In this document: one piece after another, positions 42,318 through 51,995 of the stretch
How the letters are laid out: each line of letters opens with the position of its first letter
Position numbering within the stretch: position 1 is the stretch's first letter
Assembly (NCBI GenBank): GCA_902800525.1
Contig: CADCEV010000004.1
Span: 1 to 64,000 of the forward strand
Reading direction: 5' to 3'
Source of the DNA: an uncultured Bacteroidales bacterium
GTDB taxonomy: Bacteria; Bacteroidota; Bacteroidia; Bacteroidales; Paludibacteraceae
Length of the DNA stretch: 64,000 bases
The notes under the pieces: model-generated
Told to the model about the DNA's origin: nothing
Databases searched by the model: none
Seen by the model: only the letters and a program-made list of their open reading frames with translations
Made by a program: the position numbers and the translations under genes

Positions 42318-45300
42318 ATGCTAAAACGGTTCAGAAACCTGTTCGTCTGTTTGTTGCTGCTCCTGTCCCCGTGGGCCGGAGCGGTTCAGTTGACGAGTAG
42401 CGATCCGTACTGGTTAGGTGCGAGTACGTCCGGAAACACCACGGAAGGGAATGATTTCTGGCTGACGTTCATGAACAACGCCATGTTCTCTCCTGCGGTG
42501 TCCACCAATATTACGTTCGAGTTGAAAGTAGCCGTTTCCGCCCGGCAACAGACCCATATTATTTTTGAGATCAACGGTGTAGTAGTACACGACAAAAACG
42601 TCAATGCCAATGAGACGTATATCTATGATATGAGTGCTCTGTACGAGCAGATATATCTGTTAGACAGCGAAGTAAGCAACAAATACAAGGGCGTACACGT
42701 TTATACCGACGAGAAAAACAAGCCCTTCAGTTGCTTCAACTACAGCCGTGTGGGAGAAGCCGGAGAATCATCCCGTGACGCGACGCTGATCCTTCCGACC
42801 AAATTCATGGGAAAGGAGTACTATGTGCAGACGTATTATGAAGATACCTATTCGTCGGAGTTTGCCATCGTAGCCACAGAGGACAATACCAAAGTAACTA
42901 TTATTCCGAACTATGATACGTACGCCGGCCATGTCAAAGGAAATGATTTTGAAATAGAGTTGCTCAAGAAAGGCGATGCATACTTGGTAGCCTCCGCCAT
43001 ACACAAAGAAAACGTGGTGAATGTAGATTTATCGGGAAGTAAAATCTGCGCCAACAAACCGGTGGCTGTATTCAACGGCAACCAACAGACCAGTATTCCT
43101 TTCCACGAGTCCAACTCCAAGGACTATTTGAGCGAGCAGATCATCCCTATCACCCAATGGGGCACTGAGTTCTACCTGGCTTTATTAGGAAACACCAAAG
43201 AGAACTACACTATTCTGACCGCCGCCTATGACGATACCCATATTGCGGTACAATGTATGTTGCAAGACGGAACGGTAGTGGTGGAACCTGTTGATTTGGA
43301 GCAAGGTCAGAGTTCTCAGCCTTTGCCTTTCGGCGACATCAAGGAGATGGTTATTAAGAGTAATCGTCCTATCATGTGTTACTCTTACACGACGAGTGGT
43401 GGTCAAAACGAAGAACGGTCCGGTAGTATTTTCAATCCGGTATATATCAAATATGGCGATCCGGCTAACGCTTTGATGCCTTCTTGGGCGCATCGGGCGA
43501 AGAGCATGAATTTCTTCACCCACGATCTGGATCCGTATGTAGCCCCCGGCAAGCCGGAACCGCCCAAGAAATACTTTGTATATATCGTAACAAAAACGGC
43601 AGACAAAGGAAAAATCACCATTGATGGAACGGGAGATTATAGTGCTCAGTTTCATCCCTTTATGAACGACCCGTTGGCAGAGATGTCTTACGCATCGATA
43701 GAGGTGACGAACAACACATCGCACTATCATACGATCGAGACCACCGGAGATGGTTTTGTGGGAATGGTCTATGCGCTTTCGGATGCACAGGGCTATTTAT
43801 ACACGCTTGGTTATTCGCCGGAGCCGTTCCGCGATTCGCTGTTTGTAGCCAACACGGAGAATGTGATGGATCCCAAGACGTATGACGTTCAGCCCCGTTT
43901 GGATCAGGGCTGGTATCAGCGTCAATGGGACGAATGGATGAGCGGTCACGAGCGTTTAGACACCGCACAGGTATGCGACGGAGAGACCGTGAAATGGCTG
44001 TTACAATCGCCTGTATCGAAACAGACCGACCCGGTAGATTGGTATATCTACGACGTGACCAAAACGAAGAAAACGATATACAAGACGTATGACAAGTTAG
44101 TCGCCTCAAAAACCGGTGCGAGCAAAGACGAGACGGTCGATTCGAAAGATTCATTCCGATGGGAGTATAAGTTCGAGATGCCGGATGAGTCGGATATGGC
44201 GCCCGAAGACCGTACGCCGTATCTGGAATATGAGATTCAAGCGATCATGCACCACAAGCATGTGATTTGCAATCTGCCGGACGATCTGGACACGGTCCGC
44301 ACGACCGTACGCGTGACACGCATCTATCACGACACAATATACAAGGTGATCTGTATGGGCGACACGCTCCGTTTCTTCAGCGACAGTCTGCCTCACCAAG
44401 GTGCACAAGGGGATCCGAAAGTGTTAGTGGATCTGCCGCAAGACCGCACCAACAAAAAGAGCGAGACCCTGTTCATCGGCGACAAGACAGCGGGCGACAA
44501 CATGACTGATTTCCAATGGAAAGCGCGTCAGGGAGAGAACATCTTCCGTCGCGAGTACCAAACGATATACGGTTGCGATTCGACCTGCACGCTTATCCTG
44601 TTTGTATGCGACACATTCCGGACAATTGACACGGTGCATCTATGCAAGAACGAGGCGGTGACCTATCTGTCGAGCGAGCCGAGTTATCAAAAGACCTACA
44701 AGGGTATCGAATACGAAGGAAGCGGTTATCTGGTGACGCAAGACACGGTGGATGAGATCGTGACCAAGACCAAGTTCTGCGAATGCCAAATGGGCGAGAA
44801 CAAAGGCAAATACCCCGCCTTCCAAGGATGCGACTCGATTTTCGAGGTGCATATTTTCCTACACGATATATACCGCGACACCATTACGGACACAATGTGT
44901 TACAACCGCAAGCCGGATTCGGTGTATATATGGCCGATACAAGAAGGTACTCAGGAGATGCACATCACCAAGAGTCACCCGAACATGCAATACGACGGAA
45001 GTATGCGCGCCTGGTGGGGTTATTTCTCCGACACGTTGCGCACGAAGACCTGTCCTAAATGCAACGAGGGGAGAGGTTGCGATTCGATTCAAGTGCTCAA
45101 ACTGATTATCCCGGAGCCGTTCTACGATGTAAAAGAGGACAGCATCTGCGCATGGACGTACGACTACGCCACACGGAGCAAGGTGTACAACAAATATTAT
45201 TGGTCGGGTCACCGGAACAACAATGCCAGCGGCGACTACCTGCCCTCCAGCGGCGTGTATTACGACTCGTGCACGACACAATACGGATGCGACTCCATTT

Positions 45301-47966
45301 ACGAGTTACATCTGCGCTATGACGAGCCCCAATTGCAAGTGGACCGCTATTTCATCGCCACCAACCAGACCTATACATGGCACGGCAAGACGTACGGTCC
45401 GTTCTTAGATCCGGATTTCAAGGACATGGCCGCCGACACCACACTCTATTTCTACGACGAAAACGCCACAGTTGACCGACACGGTTGCGACAGTATATGG
45501 CGTCTGGATCTGACGATATCGGACACGTACCTGTTCAAGACATACAAATCGTTTTGCGACATTGATTCCATACACTGGCGGAACAAAGCGGTGGTGGGTT
45601 CCCGATGGTCAGGGACAGGCGCATTCGACATCCGTCTGAAAGACCAGCTGACCACCACCATTGACGACAGTCTGCTCACAATCGCCTTGCCCCAACGCGA
45701 CTCCATTTACCGTTTGGTGATCACACAATACCCGACTTATGACACGATCCTGCCGACGGTGAAACTATGTCAGGACCAGAGCACGTACGATTGGAAACGG
45801 GAAGACGACGGGTCGCTGATCCGGCATATTACATTCCCCGTCAAGAGTGGTTATCCGTTCGATACCGTATTTGTGGACACCCTGCCGACCAAGACGCCGA
45901 TGGCGTGCGACAGTATTCTGCATCTTCCGGTCCGTATCTATCCGACGTATGACCGGACGACGACCGTGGTGATCTGCGAGACCGAATTGCCCTATACGTG
46001 GGAGTTGCGCGATGGTGCCACACACGACCGGCAGATAGACATACCCGCCGCCGACCGGGGTACACTATGGCACCACACCGACCAATATACCCTGACGACC
46101 ATCGACGGTTGCGACTCGGTGGTGCATCTGGATCTGACGGTGAAGCCGGTGCTACGCAAGACGCTGACGATCACCTGCTGTGCGGAGATGACACCCTATC
46201 CCTATGGTGTACATGGCCAACAGGCTTCTATCACCGGTCAATACAACGACACCACCACCAGCGTACAATACGGATGCGACTCCATCACCACGTATGATAT
46301 CACGGTGCTGGACAAAATTGTGGTGGATGTATATAAAACGATCTGCGACGACGAGATCCCTTACACGTACGAGGAGAACGACACCGTGCCGGCATGGAAA
46401 GAACTGACCGCAACCGGCGATTACTTATATGTCTTCCGTCAGCCCGGTAAATGCGATAGTACCGTTGTACTCCACCTGACGGTTAACCCCGTTCACCGTG
46501 AGACGATTGAACGCCGCACCTGTCAAAGCAATACGCCGTATCGCTATGAGAATCTGAATAACGGCGCAGGAGGTGATCTGCCGGCACAATACCTGTATCA
46601 GTCGCTCACTCGCGTTGATACGATCCAGACCGTGCTTGGTTGCGACTCTATCGTTACCTTGCATTTCTTCGTCGATTCGGTGTATAACTACACCCGTGGA
46701 GACACCGTTTGTCAAGATCCCGGCAAGACATGGGATTGGTATGAGAACGGAGTGCTCCAGAAAACCATCACCTTGGACAAAGGGGACACGACGTGGATTC
46801 TCGGAACAAACTACCCCACTATCCACGGTTGCGACTCCATGTACGGGATCTCCGTTTATGTAGCACCTATTTATCATATATGGGACACGATTTCCCTCTG
46901 CGGAAACGACTCGGCTCATTGGCAGGGAATGCTGTTCACCGGCTATGAGTATGCCAACTATGGCAAGACGTATGTAGCGACCGAGTTCGACAGCGTGAAG
47001 ACGGATCTTGCGGCGAAAGAGTATGACTATTCTGTTCCGCGGGAGACGATGTTGGGTTGTGACTCCGTGCATCACCTGCATCTGACGGTGCGACCGATAG
47101 GACGTGAGACGATTGAACGCCGCACCTGTCAAAGCAATACGCCGTATCGCTATGAGAATCTGAACAACGGTGCAGGAGGTAATCTGCCGGCACAATACCT
47201 GTATCAGTCGCTTACCCGCAATGATACGATCTCTACCGTGCTCGGATGCGACTCTATCGGAGACACCGTTTGTCAAGCACCCGGCAAGACATGGGATTGG
47301 TATGAGAACGGGGTGTTGCAGAAAACTATCACGTTGGACAAAGGGGACACGACGTGGATTCTCGGAACAAACTACCCCACTATCCACGGATGCGACTCCA
47401 TGTACGGGATCTCCGTTTATGTAGCACCTATTTACCATATTTGGGACACGATTTCTCTCTGCGGCAATGACTCGGCTCATTGGCAGGGAATGCTGTTCAC
47501 CGGCTATGAGTATGCCAACTATGGTAAGACGTATGTAGCAACCGATTTCGACAGCGTGAAGACGAATCTTGCGGCGAAGGAGTACGACTATTCTGTGCCG
47601 CGGGAGACGATGTTAGGATGCGACTCCGTACATCACTTGCATCTGATGGTGCGACCGATAGGACGTGAGACGATTGAACGCCGCACCTGTCAAAGCAATA
47701 CGCCGTATCGCTACGAGCATTTGAACAACGGTGCAGGAGGTAATCTGCCGGCACAATACCTGTATCAGTCGCTTACCCGCAATGATACGATCTCTACCGT
47801 GCTCGGATGCGACTCTATCGCCCCGGCAAGACATGGAACTGGTATGAGAACGGAGTGCTCCAGAAAACCATCACCTTGGACAAAGGTGACACGACGTGGA
47901 TTCTCGGGACAAACTACCCCACTATCCACGGATGCGACTCAACGTACGGTATTGCCGTTTATGTAG
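42318..47966 (+). CDS. Giant GCDS-repeat surface protein, 5' part (interrupted)
   Basis: Signal peptide MLKRFRNLFVCLLLLLSPWAGA. Residues about 110-400 resemble the IgGFc-binding-type N-terminal domain (VTIIPNYDTYAGHV, GSKICANKPVAVFNGNQQTS, IPITQWGTEFYLAL). Many 60-100-residue repeats follow, each with a Cys near its start and ending GCDSIxxLxLxV, a module common in large T9SS-exported adhesin-like proteins of Bacteroidota. In the third of three near-identical tandem units (from 47664) a 64-bp loss at about 47819 shifts the frame, and a TAG stops translation at 47966. The original frame is regained at about 48000 by a second, 20-bp loss. The intact gene would run 42318-50939. Assembly error in the repeats is an alternative explanation. 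Confidence 0.85.
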   Translation: MLKRFRNLFVCLLLLLSPWAGAVQLTSSDPYWLGASTSGNTTEGNDFWLTFMNNAMFSPAVSTNITFELKVAVSARQQTHIIFEINGVVVHDKNVNANETYIYDMSALYEQIYLLDSEVSNKYKGVHVYTDEKNKPFSCFNYSRVGEAGESSRDATLILPTKFMGKEYYVQTYYEDTYSSEFAIVATEDNTKVTIIPNYDTYAGHVKGNDFEIELLKKGDAYLVASAIHKENVVNVDLSGSKICANKPVAVFNGNQQTSIPFHESNSKDYLSEQIIPITQWGTEFYLALLGNTKENYTILTAAYDDTHIAVQCMLQDGTVVVEPVDLEQGQSSQPLPFGDIKEMVIKSNRPIMCYSYTTSGGQNEERSGSIFNPVYIKYGDPANALMPSWAHRAKSMNFFTHDLDPYVAPGKPEPPKKYFVYIVTKTADKGKITIDGTGDYSAQFHPFMNDPLAEMSYASIEVTNNTSHYHTIETTGDGFVGMVYALSDAQGYLYTLGYSPEPFRDSLFVANTENVMDPKTYDVQPRLDQGWYQRQWDEWMSGHERLDTAQVCDGETVKWLLQSPVSKQTDPVDWYIYDVTKTKKTIYKTYDKLVASKTGASKDETVDSKDSFRWEYKFEMPDESDMAPEDRTPYLEYEIQAIMHHKHVICNLPDDLDTVRTTVRVTRIYHDTIYKVICMGDTLRFFSDSLPHQGAQGDPKVLVDLPQDRTNKKSETLFIGDKTAGDNMTDFQWKARQGENIFRREYQTIYGCDSTCTLILFVCDTFRTIDTVHLCKNEAVTYLSSEPSYQKTYKGIEYEGSGYLVTQDTVDEIVTKTKFCECQMGENKGKYPAFQGCDSIFEVHIFLHDIYRDTITDTMCYNRKPDSVYIWPIQEGTQEMHITKSHPNMQYDGSMRAWWGYFSDTLRTKTCPKCNEGRGCDSIQVLKLIIPEPFYDVKEDSICAWTYDYATRSKVYNKYYWSGHRNNNASGDYLPSSGVYYDSCTTQYGCDSIYELHLRYDEPQLQVDRYFIATNQTYTWHGKTYGPFLDPDFKDMAADTTLYFYDENATVDRHGCDSIWRLDLTISDTYLFKTYKSFCDIDSIHWRNKAVVGSRWSGTGAFDIRLKDQLTTTIDDSLLTIALPQRDSIYRLVITQYPTYDTILPTVKLCQDQSTYDWKREDDGSLIRHITFPVKSGYPFDTVFVDTLPTKTPMACDSILHLPVRIYPTYDRTTTVVICETELPYTWELRDGATHDRQIDIPAADRGTLWHHTDQYTLTTIDGCDSVVHLDLTVKPVLRKTLTITCCAEMTPYPYGVHGQQASITGQYNDTTTSVQYGCDSITTYDITVLDKIVVDVYKTICDDEIPYTYEENDTVPAWKELTATGDYLYVFRQPGKCDSTVVLHLTVNPVHRETIERRTCQSNTPYRYENLNNGAGGDLPAQYLYQSLTRVDTIQTVLGCDSIVTLHFFVDSVYNYTRGDTVCQDPGKTWDWYENGVLQKTITLDKGDTTWILGTNYPTIHGCDSMYGISVYVAPIYHIWDTISLCGNDSAHWQGMLFTGYEYANYGKTYVATEFDSVKTDLAAKEYDYSVPRETMLGCDSVHHLHLTVRPIGRETIERRTCQSNTPYRYENLNNGAGGNLPAQYLYQSLTRNDTISTVLGCDSIGDTVCQAPGKTWDWYENGVLQKTITLDKGDTTWILGTNYPTIHGCDSMYGISVYVAPIYHIWDTISLCGNDSAHWQGMLFTGYEYANYGKTYVATDFDSVKTNLAAKEYDYSVPRETMLGCDSVHHLHLMVRPIGRETIERRTCQSNTPYRYEHLNNGAGGNLPAQYLYQSLTRNDTISTVLGCDSIAPARHGTGMRTECSRKPSPWTKVTRRGFSGQTTPLSTDATQRTVLPFM

Positions 47967-48385
47967 CACCTATTTACCATATATGGGACACGATTTCTTC
48001 ATTGGCAGGGCATGCTGTTCACCGGCTATGAATATGCCAACTATGGCAAGACGTATGTAGAAACCGATTTCGACAGCGTGAAGACGGATCTTGCGGCGAA
48101 GGAGTACGACTATTCTGTTCCGCGGGAGACGATGTTAGGTTGCGACTCCGTGCATCACTTGCATCTGACGGTGCGACCGATAGGACGTGAGGAGATCGAA
48201 CGCCGCACCTGTCAAAGCAATACGCCGTATCACTACGAGCATTTGAACAACGGCGCAGGAGGTGATCTGCCGGCACAATACCTGTATCAGTCGCTCACTC
48301 GCGTTGATACGATCCAGACCGTGCTCGGGTGCGACTCTATCGTTACCTTGCATTTCTTCGTCGATTCGGTATATAACTACCAGCA
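46497..48385 (+). repeat. Tandem near-identical units of about 600 bp in the giant gene
   Basis: Units begin at 46497, 47103, 47664 and 48186 with CGTGAGACGATTGAACGCCG or a close variant. Lengths are 606, 561 and 522 bp; the fourth diverges after about 200 bp. Relative to the first, the second lacks 45 bp (in frame). The third lacks 64 and 20 bp, together 84 bp, so the frame is lost and then restored. Confidence 0.85.
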
Positions 48386-50939
48386 AGTGATAGCCGTTTG
48401 CCAAGACACGATCAATAATCAGTGGGAATGGATCGACGACGAAGGACACAGTCACGGATTTATCAACATCTCCGATTCGGGTAACTACTCCTTCGACGAG
48501 CCTTATACCACTATTCACGGTTGCGATAGTCTGTACGGGCTGAAATTGCGTGTCAAACCGATCTACCGTTTCGATTCGACGTACGTCATTTGCGAGAACG
48601 AACGTCTGATATGGCAAGGTCGCCAATACACCGGCGACAGTGTGCATGACATCACGGTGAACGACTCTATTTTCCTCCGCCCGGGCTTGAGTTATGACAC
48701 CGCCCGGTACACGACCTGGGAGGGATGCGACTCGATCTACTATGTAACGATACGGGTTAATCCGGTATTCGACACCACGACCTATTTCCACACTTGCGCC
48801 AACGAGCCGTTCATTTGGCATCACGAGGATCATCACGGCGAGTACCATAAGGATATATGGTCACCATTGCCATACGACACCGTGTACCTTACGAGCGTAG
48901 AAGCCGCAGCGGATGCTACCGAAGTACCGCATCTGAAGTACCTGAAAGAGACCCGGACCGTATATCGCGACACGATGCTACAGACGGTGCACGATTGCGA
49001 CAGTCTCAGCCGCATGGTACTCAGCGTTCATCCGACGTATTTCTTCATAACCGACAGCACGATCTGTTCGACAGAACATCTGCAATACCGCGGGAAAATC
49101 TTCCCCTCCAAAGAATCGAAGGACACGGTTTATACAGAGGTGCTCCAAACGGCAGACGGATGCGATTCGATTTACCAGTTGCGGCTACATATCAAGCCGT
49201 CCTATCTCTACACCCGTGTCCGCGACATATGCGACAACGAGACCCTTATCTTCCCCGAAGACCAGCGGGTAGTGTGGGCACCCGGAGACCCGATACCCGA
49301 ACCGAGGGACTATATCGATTTCACATATCAGACCTCGGAAGGTTGCGACTCGACCTATCGCTATTTCGTGTCCGTGCATTCCACGTATTTTGACGAACGG
49401 GAAGTGACCCTGTGCAGCGGTGACAGTGTAGCCGTACAAGGCGAGCACTATGTCGGTATCGATACCATTTACGATGTGAATACCTTCATGATGCCGTTTG
49501 ACAGCGTGTTCATCGACACGTTGAGTTCGGTCTTCGGTTGCGATTCGATTTTCGTACTGCACGCCCACATCCTGCCACAATATTACCATTTGGATACAGA
49601 CACCATGTGCGCGAACGATATTATAGTATGGCGTGCGCACACGTATGAGGATATGCGTCCCGGCGACTATGTTACTTTCGACAGTCTGAAGACGGCGGAA
49701 GGTTGCGACTCCGTATATGAGTTCCGGTTGCATGTGAGCGCTATCTATTATTTCGAGGAGCACATCACCAAGTGCGCCGACGAAGACCTGACATGGCGTT
49801 CTTTCAACCTCGATCATGTCCCTGCCGGAGAGCACTTGATAACAGACAGTCTGCTCACTACGACTTTCCGTTGCGACTCCGTTTATCACCTCTACCTCAC
49901 CGTCAAAGACACGACGAACGAGATACTGGATGAAGTTGTCTGCCGAACAGAAGCGTACAATCTGCACGGTGTGCTCTATTACGAACCGGGCGATTACAAA
50001 GACACCATCATCAATGACGAGGGTTGCCATCATTTCAGTTACTTGCATCTGAGCGTCATCGAGCCGACTGTTCCGACAGCATGGACTGATTCGATTTGCG
50101 CCGATGATCAGGCATATGAGTTATACTACACCTATACCGGCGAATACGATCCTATCGCTTATTCGGTTTATTACGACGAGCAAGGACATGCCAACGGTTT
50201 TACCGATTTGATAGATATACCTCTCACGACGCCGGAAGAGTTGCATGTACTGACGCTGCCGATGCCTCTCCGCAATGAAGACAAGACCCAATATCCCCGT
50301 CCGGACTACTATCCGATTCACCTGGTATTGGATAACGGTGTATGCGTTAATCCGGATCTGTGCGACACAGACACCTCCGTCGTGCTCTCCTATCCGTCCT
50401 GGATCACAGAGCAGCATTTCGGGGATGTGATCGCCTTGTATAACGAGAAATACAACGGCGGCTATCATTGGGATGAGTTCCAATGGTATCACGGCGACGA
50501 GTTGCTCGTGGGTGAGACGCATGAGTATCTCTACGTGCCGACCGGTCTGATTGTAGGAGACCAGTATTACGTCCGTCTGACGCGTAACGGAGAGACTCAG
50601 GATTTCCAGACCTGTCCTATCACCATTGTCGGCGACCCCGTGCCCAATGATTTTTCGCCGAAGATGGGCTATCTGTCCGTCGTGCCGACCTGTATCGTCA
50701 TCGGACATCCGTATGCAAACATACTCTCCCGCAAGGACGGTACATACCGCATAAGAAGCGTAGAAGGAAGGCTTATAGAGGAAGGCACCTTCCACGCCGA
50801 TGTGACGGAGGTCAAACTGCCCGCTATCAACGGGATGTATATCTTCGAACTATGGTCACCGGAGACCACAGAAGAACCCTATCGTTCCATTAAAGTAATT
50901 GTAAAAGAGACATGCGAAGGCTGCAATATACCATTTTGA
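48012..50939 (+). CDS. Giant GCDS-repeat surface protein, 3' part with T9SS-type tail
   Basis: This is the continuation of the gene at 42318 in the same frame; the ATG at 48012 is an internal Met. It holds about twelve more GCDS repeats, then a non-repeat region (from about 50080). The C-terminal beta domain of about 80 residues has GTYRIRSVEGRLIEEGTF and INGMYIFELWS, ending YRSIKVIVK, which fits a T9SS type A sorting domain. Alone it lacks a signal peptide, so it is exportable only as part of the joined protein. A bridging frame (47807-48031) encodes the shifted part of the third tandem unit. It overlaps the next gene by 28 nt. Confidence 0.82.
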   Translation: MLFTGYEYANYGKTYVETDFDSVKTDLAAKEYDYSVPRETMLGCDSVHHLHLTVRPIGREEIERRTCQSNTPYHYEHLNNGAGGDLPAQYLYQSLTRVDTIQTVLGCDSIVTLHFFVDSVYNYQQVIAVCQDTINNQWEWIDDEGHSHGFINISDSGNYSFDEPYTTIHGCDSLYGLKLRVKPIYRFDSTYVICENERLIWQGRQYTGDSVHDITVNDSIFLRPGLSYDTARYTTWEGCDSIYYVTIRVNPVFDTTTYFHTCANEPFIWHHEDHHGEYHKDIWSPLPYDTVYLTSVEAAADATEVPHLKYLKETRTVYRDTMLQTVHDCDSLSRMVLSVHPTYFFITDSTICSTEHLQYRGKIFPSKESKDTVYTEVLQTADGCDSIYQLRLHIKPSYLYTRVRDICDNETLIFPEDQRVVWAPGDPIPEPRDYIDFTYQTSEGCDSTYRYFVSVHSTYFDEREVTLCSGDSVAVQGEHYVGIDTIYDVNTFMMPFDSVFIDTLSSVFGCDSIFVLHAHILPQYYHLDTDTMCANDIIVWRAHTYEDMRPGDYVTFDSLKTAEGCDSVYEFRLHVSAIYYFEEHITKCADEDLTWRSFNLDHVPAGEHLITDSLLTTTFRCDSVYHLYLTVKDTTNEILDEVVCRTEAYNLHGVLYYEPGDYKDTIINDEGCHHFSYLHLSVIEPTVPTAWTDSICADDQAYELYYTYTGEYDPIAYSVYYDEQGHANGFTDLIDIPLTTPEELHVLTLPMPLRNEDKTQYPRPDYYPIHLVLDNGVCVNPDLCDTDTSVVLSYPSWITEQHFGDVIALYNEKYNGGYHWDEFQWYHGDELLVGETHEYLYVPTGLIVGDQYYVRLTRNGETQDFQTCPITIVGDPVPNDFSPKMGYLSVVPTCIVIGHPYANILSRKDGTYRIRSVEGRLIEEGTFHADVTEVKLPAINGMYIFELWSPETTEEPYRSIKVIVKETCEGCNIPF

Positions 50940-51979
50940 TACTCAGCTTTCTGTGCCCGCAACTACTTTGGGCACAGAGACGCTTCATGGCCGCCGAGCA
51001 ATGGGAATATCGTTTGGACCGGCTCGGTGAATTCACCTACAGGAATGTGGAGAACAAGGTGGATATCTTTTGGGGTCTGCATAAGTCACAATATGTGGGT
51101 TCTCACCACTTGTTCGGTTTTTCCGCAGAAGGGAGTTACTCCTCTTTCGTCACCCCGATGCCCTCCGGCTCTTTTAATCCGGGAGGAGGTGCCGGCGGTT
51201 TCCATTTTCTATACGAATACCAGTATAGCGGCATCCTTTTCCAACTCGGCATAGGCGCCACTTATCAACGCGTCAACACCCGGGTAGCAGACACGACGAT
51301 CTATCATTACGACATGCACGACACATGGTCGGGCGTTAATGATGTACCGTTCACGCTCCGCCATGATTTCTACGACCGGCGCGATATGGCGCAACAGATC
51401 CATGCACAACTGCCTCTCTATGCCGGTCATTATATCATCGGTTCATATGGTGTGGGGTATTGGCTCGCCGGAGTCAAATTCAACTATACCTTCTGGGGAA
51501 ACACGCGGCAGACACTGACCGGAACGACCTTGGGTCTGTATGAAAAATACCTCGGCATATGGCATGAGATGGATAACCACGGTTTCCGCAAAGACGTACC
51601 TATCGAGCGAACGGGCAAAAAGTTGGAACTCAAAATGGATGTCTTGGCACATGGCGAGATCGGCTATGAATACACCACTTATCATGGTCCGCATAACTAC
51701 CGCCGCACGGCAATGAGCAGTTCGGACATACGTTTCCGTTTCGCCGCGTTTGCCGAATTCGGCATCCTCAACATATGCCCGCAAACGAACAATGTGCTTT
51801 ACGATACCCCGATGGAGTCTATTTATGATTTTCCCACCTATCGTATGGACCATATTTTCTCCACGCCGGACGTGAAAGCGTTCTGGATCCGCAATATGTA
51901 TGCCGGAATCCGTCTCACCGTGCTGTTTGGTCTGCCGGGAGACGAACATTGTATTCTTTGTAACCCATCGAGACATTAA
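50912..51979 (+). CDS. Outer-membrane beta-barrel-like protein coupled to the giant gene
   Basis: 355 residues with a signal peptide ending LLWAQ. The rest alternates aromatic and polar residues in strand-like runs (FHFLYEYQYSGILFQLGIGA, IIGSYGVGYWLAGVKFNYTF, IRFRFAAFAEFGI), as in outer-membrane barrels. I cannot assign a named family; PorP/SprF-type partners of T9SS adhesins are the closest functional analogy by position, but typical PorP/SprF sequence motifs are absent. The start lies inside the end of the giant gene (28-nt overlap), implying translational coupling. Confidence 0.75.
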   Translation: MRRLQYTILILSFLCPQLLWAQRRFMAAEQWEYRLDRLGEFTYRNVENKVDIFWGLHKSQYVGSHHLFGFSAEGSYSSFVTPMPSGSFNPGGGAGGFHFLYEYQYSGILFQLGIGATYQRVNTRVADTTIYHYDMHDTWSGVNDVPFTLRHDFYDRRDMAQQIHAQLPLYAGHYIIGSYGVGYWLAGVKFNYTFWGNTRQTLTGTTLGLYEKYLGIWHEMDNHGFRKDVPIERTGKKLELKMDVLAHGEIGYEYTTYHGPHNYRRTAMSSSDIRFRFAAFAEFGILNICPQTNNVLYDTPMESIYDFPTYRMDHIFSTPDVKAFWIRNMYAGIRLTVLFGLPGDEHCILCNPSRH

Positions 51980-51995
51980 AACCCCCAATACTTCC

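Noticed and set aside
46425-47480. 351-codon open frame on the minus strand
   Set aside because: Antisense to the tandem repeats of the giant gene; its apparent internal repeats merely mirror them.
47807-48031. Independent 74-codon gene in the giant's repeat region
   Set aside because: Its sequence is the same repeat unit in the shifted frame between two deletions; it is a bridge, not a gene.
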